Program-made: the position numbers and the translations under genes | The notes under the pieces: model-generated | Databases searched by the model: none | What the model saw: only the letters and a program-made list of their open reading frames with translations | Told to the model about the DNA's origin: nothing | Assembly (NCBI GenBank): GCA_015654925.1 | Contig: JAATFX010000093.1 | Coordinates: 1-64,000, forward strand | Reading direction: 5' to 3' | DNA: 64,000 nt | From: Enterobacterales bacterium | Lineage (GTDB): Bacteria > Pseudomonadota > Gammaproteobacteria > Enterobacterales > Enterobacteriaceae | Part shown: piece by piece, positions 18,130-27,194 of the stretch | Position numbering within the stretch: position 1 is the stretch's first letter | Layout: every line of letters starts with the position of its first letter

Positions 18130-19138
18130 GCAGCACCTCCACGCGCGCCGTGTTTTCCTGAATATAGGCCACCGCCGCGGCCACCTGCCCCGGATCGCGA
18201 GGGTGGGTCAGCAACGCCACCAAAATCCCCAGCGCCCGCTGGCCGATATATTCGATTTTGCCGTGCAGGATATTCACCGATACGCCATAGCGGGTAGCGA
18301 CATCCGATAGCACCGGCTGTTCGGCGGAGGCGCCGACAAACAGGATTTTCAATAAGGTACCCTGTAAATCCTGCATCAGACGCGGCGGCAATTCCAAATT
18401 GAAGGTATGCGACACCAACTGGCGGGTGAATTCATGCTGCGGGGCGGCAAAAATATCAAACACCAGCCCTTCCTCCACCATGTTGCCGCCGGTCATTACC
18501 GCCACCCGGTCGCAGATGCTTTTAATTACCGTCATTTCATGGGAAATCAGCACAATGGTGATGCCCAGGCGGAGGTTGATTTCCTTAAGCAATGCCAAAA
18601 TGGCTGCTGAGGTCTCCAGATCCAATGCCGAGGTGGGCTCGTCGCACAGCAGCACTTCCGGCTGGTTGGCGATGGCCCGGGCAATGCCGACGCGCTGTTT
18701 CTGCCCGCCGCTCAGCTGCGCGGGATAAGCGGCCGCCTTATCCGCCAGCCCCACCAAATCCAAAATTTCGGGCACCCGCCGGGCGATATCGGCGGAAGAT
18801 TTACCCGCCGCGCGCAGGCTGAAGGCGACATTCGCCGCCACGGTACGGGTATGCATTAAGTTGAAATGCTGGAAAATCATGCCGATTTTCTGGCGCTGAT
18901 GGCGCAGCGCGCCGCCGGTCAGCGAACTGACATTGACGCCGTTGACGATAACCTCCCCGCTACTGGGCCGCTGGAGCAAATTGATCGTGCGCAGCAGAGT
19001 GCTTTTGCCAGCCCCGCTGGCCCCGACTATACCGTAGACCTCGCCTCGTTTGATATGCAGGCTGACATCATCCACCGCACGGGCACTCGGTTGTTTTCCC
19101 CTGGGGAACTCAACGCTGATATGGTTTAACCGAATCAT
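18122..19138 (-). CDS. MetN-type ABC transporter ATPase
   Basis: The 338-residue ATPase has Walker A GASGAGKST, signature LSGGQKQRV, Walker B VLLCDEPTSALD and His-switch LISHEMTVIKS. It also carries the C-terminal NIL domain (about residues 262-338) that lets methionine bind and inhibit transport in MetN. Its start at 19138 (MIRLNHISVEF) has the family form. It lies 72 bp after the binding-protein gene with a hairpin between, and overlaps the permease gene. Confidence 0.9.
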   Translation of the reverse strand: MIRLNHISVEFPRGKQPSARAVDDVSLHIKRGEVYGIVGASGAGKSTLLRTINLLQRPSSGEVIVNGVNVSSLTGGALRHQRQKIGMIFQHFNLMHTRTVAANVAFSLRAAGKSSADIARRVPEILDLVGLADKAAAYPAQLSGGQKQRVGIARAIANQPEVLLCDEPTSALDLETSAAILALLKEINLRLGITIVLISHEMTVIKSICDRVAVMTGGNMVEEGLVFDIFAAPQHEFTRQLVSHTFNLELPPRLMQDLQGTLLKILFVGASAEQPVLSDVATRYGVSVNILHGKIEYIGQRALGILVALLTHPRDPGQVAAAVAYIQENTARVEVLHG

Positions 19139-19180
19139 TATCCGCATACTCCATGCTTACGTCTTAAGCGGAACCAATGT

Positions 19181-19201
19181 CGCCGGCCAAGAGGGCCGGC
19201 G
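19181..19201 (-). promoter_or_regulatory. Intercistronic hairpin between metQ-type and metN-type genes
   Basis: A perfect 8-bp GC stem (CGCCGGCC / GGCCGGCG) with a 5-nt loop lies 10 bp after the binding-protein stop and before the ATPase gene. By position it may stabilise the binding-protein message or attenuate transcription into metN-metI. The stem sequence repeats the one after metI. Confidence 0.55.
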
Positions 19202-19210
19202 GGGAAAATG

Positions 19211-20053
19211 CTAGGGCTTGGCCGGCGCGGCGGCCTGCATCCATTGCGGTTTCTGGAATTGGCTGAACACCGAGTCGGGTTGATTGATCGCCGCGGCATA
19301 AGCGGGGGATTCCACGGCGGCCTTGATATCTTTGACAAACGGCTTATCCATATCGTCACTGCGTACCGCAATGACATTTTTCAGATTTTCATCCAGCGTT
19401 TCCAATGCCAGCGCGCTGGACAGCTTCATCCCGGCGGCAAAAGCAAAGTTGCCGTTGACCAGCGCGCCGGTGGCGCTATCCAGGGTACGGGGCAACTGGG
19501 CGGCTTCCAGCGGCTTGAATACCAGGCCGCGCGGATTGACGGCGATATCCCGTTCAGAGGCTTTGGTGGGATCGATATCGGCCTTGATTTTAATCAGGCC
19601 CAGTTTTTCCAGAAAACGCAGCCCGCGCGCCAAATTGGTGGGATCATTGGAAAGCGTAATGATATCGCCTTTCTTGAGCTGATTGATGGCCGTGATTTTA
19701 TGGGAGTAAAATCCCATGCTGGCGGTCGGTACCGTAATCAGCTTTGCCACCTTGAGGTTTTTGTCCGCGGCGAATTTTTCCAGATAAAGAGTATGTTGAA
19801 ACAGATTGGCATCGATACTGCCGTTGGCCAGCGCCATATTCGGCTGTACATAATCGCTGAACTCCCGCACGTCGACTTTATACCCTTTTTTGACCAATTC
19901 CGGCTTGATGGCCTGCTTGACCATATCCCCATAAGGCCCCGGGGCCACGCCGAAAACGATGGTTTTTGGGTCGCTGTTGGCGTGGGCCAGTTGCAGCCCC
20001 AGGGCCAGCAGTCCGATGGAAAGCGCTGCGCGCAGGGTGGTGTTCAGCATCAT
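19211..20053 (-). CDS. MetQ/NlpA-family substrate-binding protein without lipobox
   Basis: This 280-residue binding protein belongs to the NlpA (lipoprotein_9) family: IVFGVAPGPYGDMVKQAIKPELVKKGYKVDVREFSDYVQPNMALANGSIDANLFQHTLYLEKF is the typical N-domain. Family members such as MetQ are lipoproteins, but here the signal peptide ends LAHANSDP and has no Cys at the lipobox position, so the mature protein should be soluble in the periplasm. The C-terminus ends with a Pro/Ala-rich tail. Two ATGs in tandem (20053, 20050) are possible starts. It is the first gene of the operon. Confidence 0.88.
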   Translation of the reverse strand: MMLNTTLRAALSIGLLALGLQLAHANSDPKTIVFGVAPGPYGDMVKQAIKPELVKKGYKVDVREFSDYVQPNMALANGSIDANLFQHTLYLEKFAADKNLKVAKLITVPTASMGFYSHKITAINQLKKGDIITLSNDPTNLARGLRFLEKLGLIKIKADIDPTKASERDIAVNPRGLVFKPLEAAQLPRTLDSATGALVNGNFAFAAGMKLSSALALETLDENLKNVIAVRSDDMDKPFVKDIKAAVESPAYAAAINQPDSVFSQFQKPQWMQAAAPAKP

Positions 20054-20437
20054 AACGGTGAGTGTCCTGATTAGATAAAATGGGCGATGATCGTCAAACC
20101 CATGATTAAATCATAATTATCACCGTCGTATAGCGTATTGTTGTCGGAGCCATTTCTTTTGAAAGAAAATATCGTTTTAACCGATCTGGGAAAATAATCA
20201 CTAGAAAACGGACTGATTTTTCAGGTTATAATTCATTTAGCCTCGATGAAAGCGGCCGGTAAAACAGGCCGGAACGCATGTCGCGCATCACCATATGGAA
20301 GTAATGCTATTGACGCGGCGGCACGGCATAATAGGTTTACCGGTTTCCGTTTTAGGCATAACGTCTGGTTATAGTGCGTACTGATGATTAATGATTACCC
20401 GGCTGTTTCTAATAAAAATTAATGCGGAGAAGGTGCG
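20054..20437. other. Divergent region between the metQ-type gene and gstB
   Basis: This 384-bp region should carry promoters for both flanking genes. It has a perfect odd palindrome ATGATTAAATCAT (20102-20114) about 50 bp upstream of the binding-protein start, a plausible operator. I found no pair of MetJ boxes (AGACGTCT) and no riboswitch. Confidence 0.45.
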
Positions 20438-21064
20438 ATGCTTACAATCTGGGGTCGTGAAAATTCAGTAAATGTGAAAAAAGTCTTATGGTGCGCCGCC
20501 GAGCTTGAATTGGTTTTCAACGCTATACCCGCCGGAGGGGAATACGGTAAAACGAAAGATCCCATTTTTCTGGCCCTTAATCCCAACGGTTTGGTGCCCT
20601 GCATGCAGGATGACGAGAACGATCTGGTGTTATGGGAATCCAATACCATCGTACGATACATGGCCGCCAAATTCGGCCAGGACGTCTGGCTGCTGGCCGA
20701 TGCGTCGGTACGCGCCAGGTCGGAAAAATGGATGGACTGGACATTATCCAGCCTGGCGCCGGCCCTGCAACCGGTGTATATCAATCTCATCAGGACGCCG
20801 CCGGCGAAACGCAATAAACAGCTAATAGAAAGCGGCATCAAAAGATGTGAAGAATTATTTGATATCGCCGAGACCGCCTTGCATAAACACCCCTATTTTT
20901 CCGGGGATGAATTTGGCATCGGGGATATTCCCATGGGCTGCCTGGCCTATAACTGGTTTACCCTCGATATCCCGCGCAAACCGCGTACCGAGCTACAGAC
21001 CTGGTATAACGCCATTTCCGCGCGTTCCGGCTTTCAGACCCGGGTGATGCTCCCCTTGAGTTGA
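20438..21064 (+). CDS. gstB: Glutathione S-transferase GstB (YliJ)
   Basis: This 208-residue cytosolic GST has a thioredoxin-like N-domain (MLTIWGRENSVNVKKVLWCAAEL) and the glutathione-binding turns NPNGLVPCMQ and LWESNTIVRYMAAKF. A helical C-domain follows. The combination and its position beside yliI and near dacC match E. coli gstB (yliJ), described as a dehalogenating GST. The ATG follows GGAGAAGG. It converges on yliI. Confidence 0.9.
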   Translation: MLTIWGRENSVNVKKVLWCAAELELVFNAIPAGGEYGKTKDPIFLALNPNGLVPCMQDDENDLVLWESNTIVRYMAAKFGQDVWLLADASVRARSEKWMDWTLSSLAPALQPVYINLIRTPPAKRNKQLIESGIKRCEELFDIAETALHKHPYFSGDEFGIGDIPMGCLAYNWFTLDIPRKPRTELQTWYNAISARSGFQTRVMLPLS

Positions 21065-21071
21065 CTATGCC

Positions 21072-21099
21072 CGCGCAGGGTGCCGGAACATCCTGCGCG
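21072..21099. terminator. Hairpin between convergent gstB and yliI
   Basis: A perfect 8-bp stem (CGCGCAGG / CCTGCGCG) with a 12-nt loop fills most of the 51-bp gap between the two stops. No T-tract follows on either strand. Confidence 0.45.
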
Positions 21100-21115
21100 C
21101 CGTACCGGCCGCGGG

Positions 21116-22225
21116 TTACTCCAATCCTACCTTAAGCAATTTTCCGTTACGCTCATCGGTAAGCACATACAAAAAACCATCCGGTCCTACCCGCACATCC
21201 CGTATCCGTTCACCGCGATCTTCGAGCAAACGCTGCTCGGCCACCACCCGATCTCCTTCCAGGGTCAGCCTAAGCAAGGCCTTCTGTTTCAAAGCCCCGA
21301 TAAATAACGAATGCTGCCATTGCGGGAAACGCCCGGCATTATAAAACGCCATGCCGCTGATCGCCGGTGATTTTTGCCAATACCACACCGGCTGTACCGT
21401 GCCCGCCACCTCGCCGCCCTGCGCCTCCGGAATTTTCAGCCCGGAATAATTAATACCATAGGTAGCAATCGGCCAACCAAAATTAGCGCCCTTGGCAATA
21501 ATATTCACCTCGTCCCCGCCCATGGGGCCATGCTCGTTCTCCCAAATGGCGCCGCTCCAGGGGTTTAACGCCAGACCCTGCGGATTGCGATGTCCCAGCG
21601 ACCATATTTCCGGCCGGGCGTTTTCATTATGCACAAAGGGGTTATCCGGCGGGATCTCGCCTTCGGCGGTCAGACGGATAATTTTGCCCTGGTGTTTGGT
21701 CAGGTCCTGCGCGGTGGGGCGCCGATTGTTTTCGCCCAGGCTGATATATAAAAAGCCCTGGCGATCAAACGCCAGCCGTCCGCCGAAGTGCTCGCCGCTG
21801 GATAATTTAGGCTGCTGGCGGAAAATCACCTTGAAATCCGCCAGGTGCGTATTGTCCTGCGACAAGCGGCCATATCCCACCGCCGTTCCCGCTTCATCTT
21901 TGCCCTGCTCGGCGTAGCTGAGATAGATACGCCGCGATTGGCTGAAGTCCGGGGCCAGCACCACATCAAACAATCCGCCCTGGCCGTGGGCATAGACCGC
22001 CGGCACCCCGCTCACCGGCGCGGACAAAGGCTGCCCTGGCCGCCAATAACGCAGCCGCCCGGGACGCTCCGTTATCAGCATGCCGTCCTCCTGCGGCAGG
22101 AACGCCAGCGACCACGGATGATCCATACCGGTCAGCAGTTGGGTCACTTTCGCTTCAGCCGCCGCAGCCGGTCCGCCGGATAGGCCATAAATGCCCGCCA
22201 ACAGCAGAGGTATTATCCAACGCAT
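21116..22225 (-). CDS. yliI: PQQ-dependent aldose sugar dehydrogenase YliI
   Basis: This 369-residue periplasmic beta-propeller enzyme oxidises aldose sugars with pyrroloquinoline quinone. It has a signal peptide ending AAAAEA, then VTQLLTGMDHPWSLAFLPQEDGMLITERPGRL. The conserved block HFGGRLAFDRQGFLYISLGENNRRPTAQDL and LNPWSGAIWENEHGPMGGDEVN contain the catalytic and cofactor-binding residues of the Asd family. Length matches E. coli YliI (371). The cofactor PQQ must come from outside or elsewhere in the genome; no pqq genes are in the window. Confidence 0.92.
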   Translation of the reverse strand: MRWIIPLLLAGIYGLSGGPAAAAEAKVTQLLTGMDHPWSLAFLPQEDGMLITERPGRLRYWRPGQPLSAPVSGVPAVYAHGQGGLFDVVLAPDFSQSRRIYLSYAEQGKDEAGTAVGYGRLSQDNTHLADFKVIFRQQPKLSSGEHFGGRLAFDRQGFLYISLGENNRRPTAQDLTKHQGKIIRLTAEGEIPPDNPFVHNENARPEIWSLGHRNPQGLALNPWSGAIWENEHGPMGGDEVNIIAKGANFGWPIATYGINYSGLKIPEAQGGEVAGTVQPVWYWQKSPAISGMAFYNAGRFPQWQHSLFIGALKQKALLRLTLEGDRVVAEQRLLEDRGERIRDVRVGPDGFLYVLTDERNGKLLKVGLE

Positions 22226-22478
22226 CTGGTTATCTCCCTTAACGAATCCCTTTTAAGCGTAGAAATGACCCAGCGGTTATGCGACGAATCGCCACCGGAT
22301 TTACATTAACTGACAAAGCCAAAAGTCTGGCGAACGCTGAATTAGTTTTAACATTAACAAATTGCATGTTATTAATTTGCAAATAACTAATTAAAGATTC
22401 AAACAATACCTGACCATAATCTTGGTTTCGCCGGCCCAGGTAAGCGCCCGATTTTATGGCAAATAATAAGGAGTGAGA

Positions 22479-23330
22479 ATGCAGATATCCAAATGCGCCC
22501 CGGTGTTGCACCGGTTAAGCCCCGCGCTCGGCCTCACCTTAGGCCTATTGCTCAGCGGCTGCGCCCCGCATCAGCAAGCCGCCGCGCCTGAAACCGCGCA
22601 ACAAAAGCTCACCGAACAAACGGTATTTGCCGTTAACTGGATGCAGCAATCAGGCGAAATCAGCGCCTTATCCTACCAGGCGTTTAATACCGCGGAAACC
22701 GCGTTTACCCAGGCCCGGGCCGAAGCGGGACTGAAAAAAGCGGTGGTGGTGGATTTGGATGAAACCATGATCGACAACACCGCCTATGCGGGCTGGCAAA
22801 TCAAACACGGCCAACCTTTTACCGACGCCACCTGGAGCAAATGGACCCAGGCCCGCGAGGCCAGGGCGCTGCCGGGAGCGGTTGAGTTCTCCCATTATGT
22901 CATTGAGCATGGCGGGCGGATTTTTTATGTCTCCAACCGCGACCAGGCCGATTTTGCCGCCACGGTGGATAATCTGAAAGCGCTGGGATTTGCCGATGTC
23001 AGCCCGCAGACGGTGCTGCTTAAGCCCATCGGCGGCAGCAGTAATAAAACCGCGCGCTTTGGCCTGGTGGAACGACAGGGCTATGATATCGTGGTGTATG
23101 TGGGGGACAACCTGAATGATTTCAGCGGCGAGCCCTATCATAAACTCAATACCGAACGCCGGGATTTTGTAAACCGCCACCAGGATGAATTCGGCCGCAA
23201 ATATATCGTGCTGCCCAACCCCAGCTATGGCGATTGGGAAGGTGGATTGTCCAAGGATTACTGGCCCGCCTCGGATGAACAGAAAGTGAAGATCCGCGAA
23301 GGCAAAGTTGACGCCTGGGATGGAAAGTAA
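22479..23330 (+). CDS. Class C acid phosphatase, lipoprotein e(P4) family
   Basis: This 283-residue outer-membrane lipoprotein has lipobox LSGC (Cys28). It is a HAD-superfamily 5'-nucleotidase/acid phosphatase like Haemophilus Hel/e(P4) and can release nucleosides or process NAD-derived nucleotides in the periplasm. The catalytic motif is VVVDLDETMIDN (Asp92, Asp94). Later HAD motifs include FYVSNRDQADF and VYVGDNLNDF with metal-binding aspartates. The ATG at 22479 follows AAGGAG with a 5-nt gap. It is divergent from yliI and monocistronic. E. coli has no close homologue at this locus. Confidence 0.9.
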   Translation: MQISKCAPVLHRLSPALGLTLGLLLSGCAPHQQAAAPETAQQKLTEQTVFAVNWMQQSGEISALSYQAFNTAETAFTQARAEAGLKKAVVVDLDETMIDNTAYAGWQIKHGQPFTDATWSKWTQAREARALPGAVEFSHYVIEHGGRIFYVSNRDQADFAATVDNLKALGFADVSPQTVLLKPIGGSSNKTARFGLVERQGYDIVVYVGDNLNDFSGEPYHKLNTERRDFVNRHQDEFGRKYIVLPNPSYGDWEGGLSKDYWPASDEQKVKIREGKVDAWDGK

Positions 23331-23713
23331 TGGCTGATTAGACCTCGCACCACGTTATCAGCATCGGAGGCCACGGCTAATGACGAGCGTGGCCGACTTA
23401 ACGACAGATTAATTCAAGCAATAGGAATTAAATTATTATAAAAAAAATATCATTAATCATAAAATTAAATTATTCCATAACGTATTTCTCCCGAGCGTGG
23501 AGCACGCGCGATAAACTGTTGCTGCTGCGGATATAAGATCAAAATATTACGCTGAACATTCATCAATGTTTTTTTTGGCAATTCATACGGTAAAAATAGC
23601 CATTGCTTCTATTCCCGCACGCCATAAAATTACCTGCATGTTCATAACCGATCAATAAATATTCCGTACCAAAGAATATGGAAAAAACGTTTTTCCCAGC
23701 GTAAGGAGTCAAC
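23331..23713. other. AT-rich upstream region of the Ig-repeat gene
   Basis: These 383 bp contain no gene. From 23400 on the sequence is much more AT-rich than the flanks, and the same bias continues into the following gene, so the left edge of a transferred segment is probably near 23340-23400. No direct repeat, tRNA or integrase was seen. AAGGAG at 23703-23708 serves the next start. Confidence 0.45.
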
Positions 23714-25180
23714 ATGGCCTTGCTTCCCCCAATTTTACCCCAGTTGGTTAACGGTATTATCACGACTAACCAAATTTCCGCTGACAACGGCATTATTGTA
23801 CAAATCCCTACGTACGGGAATGTTTCACAAAATGACACTATTAATTTATATTTCAATGGTATCTTAGTTGAAACCTACCTGGTAATAAACGTATCCGACT
23901 TACCCAAGTTATTTATGATCCCTAGGAATATTTCCACTTCAGGCACCAAAAGTGTTTATTATTCTGTAACCGACAAGGTGCAAAATATGAGTGAATCGCC
24001 CCGCGTTAATTTTAATGTCTCCCAAAGTCAGACAGCCGCTGGTTATACTCTCACCCCGACTATTATTGTAAATAATAGCCAAGCTAATAATGTAAATTAT
24101 AATATCATCCTTTATACCCTATCCAGTCCCACCGGAGCGTCGGTCAGCAATGTATATCTGCTATTTGAGGCCCTCGGCGGCGGTACCCTCGGCGCTGCTT
24201 ACGGCGCGACTAATGCGAACGGTCAATATCAATTGACCGTTCGCAGTGCCGCTGTCGGCAGCGTCTTGGTACAGGCAACGGTGAGTCTTGATACCGCAGT
24301 CACAACGTTCACCGATTTAAATTTCGTCGCGGTACCTGTGGCTTATCAACTTACTACCAGCATCACCAGTAATAACAATTCCGCTGATGGTCAACATGCC
24401 AATGTGATTCAAGCAAGGTTGATCAATGCCAATACCGGCCAGGGTATAGCAGGTCAGCCTCTTTTGGTTTATGTCTCTGGTCCAGCGACCTACCCGGCTA
24501 CCATTATCACCAACGCAACAGGTTATGTTTCAATCTATATAACCACCTACACGCCGGGCCAGTTGACCGTGAGCGTATATTTAGAAGCCAATACATCGAT
24601 TTCCTCTTCGCAGAATATTAATTTTACGGTTAACTATCCCATTGTATTAGGTTCCCGAACCGTATGGCTGCAACACGATGTCGGGATACAAAAACTATTA
24701 GGTCCCTATAACCTCACCGCCTTTAACCGTTATACAATAGAAATCACCAGAGAGCCGTCTACTGTGTGGAATTGCCAAAATAATCAAGCATTTAATATCT
24801 CAACGACTAGCTGCGCCATCGGCATTGAACGCGCTTTTTATTTTTTGGATGACGATCTTTCGGATGTTGTACCCTTAAGAACCGCGTCGGGGGCTAATTT
24901 ATCTTCAGAACGCGTTATGTGGTTTGCCCCGGCGAATAGCGGTTATGGCGTGGTGACCATCAAGGATTGGGGGCCGCAAAATGCGGCGGCATTCGATCCG
25001 GCATTGTTGGAGCAGCTTGAGGCAGAACAAATAGCCGAACGGGATGCGCCAAAGGAAGAAACGGTTTCGGATGAACTGACCGAGCCCACGGGTTTGCCCA
25101 CTCGGGCGCTATCGTCCGAACAAGAGGCATTGCCGCAGTTGACCGTGCAACCCAGGGCAGGAGAGTCTGAGAACAGTTAG
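23714..25180 (+). CDS. Ig-repeat protein of unknown function, no signal peptide
   Basis: This 488-residue protein is not assignable to a named gene. Residues about 17-103 form an Ig-like beta domain, and 110-205 and 208-306 are two Big_1-type (invasin/intimin-like) repeats; the second carries SADGQHANVIQARLINANTGQGIAGQPLLVYVSG. Residues 307-420 are a unique domain with two cysteines (354, 367), and 425-488 is an acidic Glu/Pro-rich tail. There is no Sec signal, lipobox, LPXTG or beta-barrel anchor, so it is either cytoplasmic or exported by another route. AAGGAG precedes the ATG by 5 nt. Codon use is AT-rich against GC-rich neighbours, suggesting transfer. It is monocistronic with a strong terminator. 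Confidence 0.8.
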   Translation: MALLPPILPQLVNGIITTNQISADNGIIVQIPTYGNVSQNDTINLYFNGILVETYLVINVSDLPKLFMIPRNISTSGTKSVYYSVTDKVQNMSESPRVNFNVSQSQTAAGYTLTPTIIVNNSQANNVNYNIILYTLSSPTGASVSNVYLLFEALGGGTLGAAYGATNANGQYQLTVRSAAVGSVLVQATVSLDTAVTTFTDLNFVAVPVAYQLTTSITSNNNSADGQHANVIQARLINANTGQGIAGQPLLVYVSGPATYPATIITNATGYVSIYITTYTPGQLTVSVYLEANTSISSSQNINFTVNYPIVLGSRTVWLQHDVGIQKLLGPYNLTAFNRYTIEITREPSTVWNCQNNQAFNISTTSCAIGIERAFYFLDDDLSDVVPLRTASGANLSSERVMWFAPANSGYGVVTIKDWGPQNAAAFDPALLEQLEAEQIAERDAPKEETVSDELTEPTGLPTRALSSEQEALPQLTVQPRAGESENS

Positions 25181-25190
25181 GCCTGTTTTT

Positions 25191-25225
25191 CTGGCCGGGT
25201 AACAGCGTATCCGGCCAGTTTTTTT
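25191..25225 (+). terminator. Intrinsic terminator of the Ig-repeat gene
   Basis: A perfect 8-bp stem (CTGGCCGG / CCGGCCAG), a 12-nt loop and seven T (25219-25225) form a classical Rho-independent terminator 10 bp after the stop. Confidence 0.92.
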
Positions 25226-25348
25226 CTGCATGAGCCCTTGTTTTAATCCGCTGGCAAAATCTGCGGTGCATAAAGCAAACCAGCCACAGCCGGTTTAGGA
25301 GCTGGATCACCCCGCGGGGACGCGTAACCGCAGTTTTCCCTCGCCCCT

Positions 25349-26254
25349 TCAACTCTTCAGCTTCGGGTCCAGCGCATCCCTCAATCCATCCCCGAGCAAA
25401 TTAAACGCCAGCACGGTCAAAAAAATCGCCAGGCTGGGGAAAATGGCGATATGTGGCGCAGTGACCATATCCGCCCGCGCTTCGTTAAGCATCGCCCCCC
25501 ATTCCGGGGTGGGCGGTTGGGCGCCAAGGCCGAGGAACGACAGGCTGGCGGCGGTAATAATCGAGGTACCGATACGCATGGTAAAATACACCACGATGGA
25601 CGACAGCGTGCCCGGCAGGATATGGCGCAGCAAGATAGTGCGGTCGGACGCGCCGATGCTGCGCGCGGATTCGATAAACGTCTGGTGTTTGAGCACCAGC
25701 GTATTGCCGCGCACCAGGCGGGCGAAGGCCGGAATACTGAAAATCGCCACGGCGATAATCACATTCGACATGCCGCTGCCCATAATGGCCACCACCGCGA
25801 TGGCCAGCAAGATGCCCGGAAACGCAAACAGCACGTCGCACACGCGCATAATCAGCCGGTCCCACCAGCCTTCATAATAACCGGCCACCAGCCCCAGCAC
25901 GGTGCCGATGGCCATGCCCAACAGCACCGAAAAGAAGCCGGCCGCCAGCGAAATACGGGTGCCCATCAGGATACGGCTGAAAATATCACGCCCCAGTGAA
26001 TCCACCCCCAGCCAATGCATCGCCGACGGCCCTTCGTTAAGCCGGTCGTAATCGAAAAAATTCTCCGCGTCGAACGGCGCCAGCCAGGGAGCGAAGACTG
26101 CGGCGATCACCAGCACCAGCACAAAGATCCCGGCAGCCAGGGCCAGCGGCTGCCGTTTGAAGCGCCGCCAAAATTCGCTCCAGGGAGTGCGGACGCGCTG
26201 GGGAGTTATCACCGGCATCGCCTTGAGTGCGGCCTCTCGTCGCCAGAATTTCAT
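25349..26254 (-). CDS. gsiD: Glutathione ABC transporter permease GsiD
   Basis: This 301-residue inner-membrane permease is the second of the GsiABCD glutathione importer (E. coli 303). It is a DppC-type protein. The N-terminal cytoplasmic segment contains [22 protein letters not shown], followed by [28 protein letters not shown]. The ATPase-docking loop is [22 protein letters not shown], then [27 protein letters not shown]. Its ATG is 9 bp after the gsiC stop. It is the last gene of iaaA-gsiABCD. Confidence 0.95.
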   Translation of the reverse strand: MKFWRREAALKAMPVITPQRVRTPWSEFWRRFKRQPLALAAGIFVLVLVIAAVFAPWLAPFDAENFFDYDRLNEGPSAMHWLGVDSLGRDIFSRILMGTRISLAAGFFSVLLGMAIGTVLGLVAGYYEGWWDRLIMRVCDVLFAFPGILLAIAVVAIMGSGMSNVIIAVAIFSIPAFARLVRGNTLVLKHQTFIESARSIGASDRTILLRHILPGTLSSIVVYFTMRIGTSIITAASLSFLGLGAQPPTPEWGAMLNEARADMVTAPHIAIFPSLAIFLTVLAFNLLGDGLRDALDPKLKS

Positions 26255-26263
26255 CCCAGGTCC

Positions 26264-27184
26264 TTACTGATACCGGATAGACGGATTAATTGCCGCATAT
26301 AGCATGTCCACCAGTAAATTAATCACGATAAACTCCAGCGAAAACAGCAGCACCTCGGCCTGGATCACCGGGTAATCGCGCATTTCCACCGAATCCACCA
26401 ACAAACGCCCCAGCCCCGGCCAATTAAATACTTCTTCCACCACGATCGACCCGCCCAGCAAAAAACCGAACTGTAGTCCCATCATGGTTACCACCGGGAT
26501 CATGGCGTTACGCAGTCCATGTTTGACGATCACCCAAAATTCGCCCACCCCTTTCGCCCGGGCGGTGCGCATATAATCTTCCTGCATGACCTCGACGAAC
26601 GAGGCGCGGGTAAAACGCGCCATAATCGACGCCACCGCCGCGCCCAAGGTTATGGACGGTAAAATATAGTGCTGGGGGGTATCCGCCCCCACGGTGGGCA
26701 ACCAGCCCAGGTTGACCGAAAAAATCTGCATGAGCAGCATACCCAGGGCAAAGGCCGGGAAGGAGATACCCGAAACCGCCAGCGTCATGCCGATTCGATC
26801 GGGCCAGCGATTGCGCCAGACCGCCGACACGATGCCCAGGGCCATGCCGAAAATCACCGCCCACAGCATACTGGCGATGGTCAGCCAGAAGGTGGGCATA
26901 AACCGCGAGCTCAATTCGGTGCTCACCGGCCGCTTCGAGACCAATGAAGTACCGAAATTTCCCCGCGCCGCATTACCGATAAAATGCAAAAACTGTTCGG
27001 GCAACGGTTTATCCAGGCCCAAATCCTGACGCACCAGCGCCACTACCGAAGCGTCGGCGTTCGGCCCGGCCGCCAACCTGGCCGGGTCGCCCGGCAGCAG
27101 GTGGACAAACAGGAACACCAACACCGCGACAATCAGCAGCGTAGGAATCAGGCCCAGTAACCGCTTGATAAAATAATTCAGCAT
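26264..27184 (-). CDS. gsiC: Glutathione ABC transporter permease GsiC
   Basis: This 306-residue DppB-type permease begins [43 protein letters not shown], the typical first membrane segment and periplasmic loop. The docking loop reads [32 protein letters not shown]. The length equals E. coli GsiC. It lies 10 bp downstream of gsiB. Confidence 0.95.
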   Translation of the reverse strand: MLNYFIKRLLGLIPTLLIVAVLVFLFVHLLPGDPARLAAGPNADASVVALVRQDLGLDKPLPEQFLHFIGNAARGNFGTSLVSKRPVSTELSSRFMPTFWLTIASMLWAVIFGMALGIVSAVWRNRWPDRIGMTLAVSGISFPAFALGMLLMQIFSVNLGWLPTVGADTPQHYILPSITLGAAVASIMARFTRASFVEVMQEDYMRTARAKGVGEFWVIVKHGLRNAMIPVVTMMGLQFGFLLGGSIVVEEVFNWPGLGRLLVDSVEMRDYPVIQAEVLLFSLEFIVINLLVDMLYAAINPSIRYQ

Positions 27185-27194
27185 CGGCGCCGGT

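Noticed and set aside
20102-20380. MetJ boxes upstream of the metQ-type gene
   Set aside because: Only single weak half-sites such as AACGTCTG are seen, no tandem AGACGTCT-like pair.
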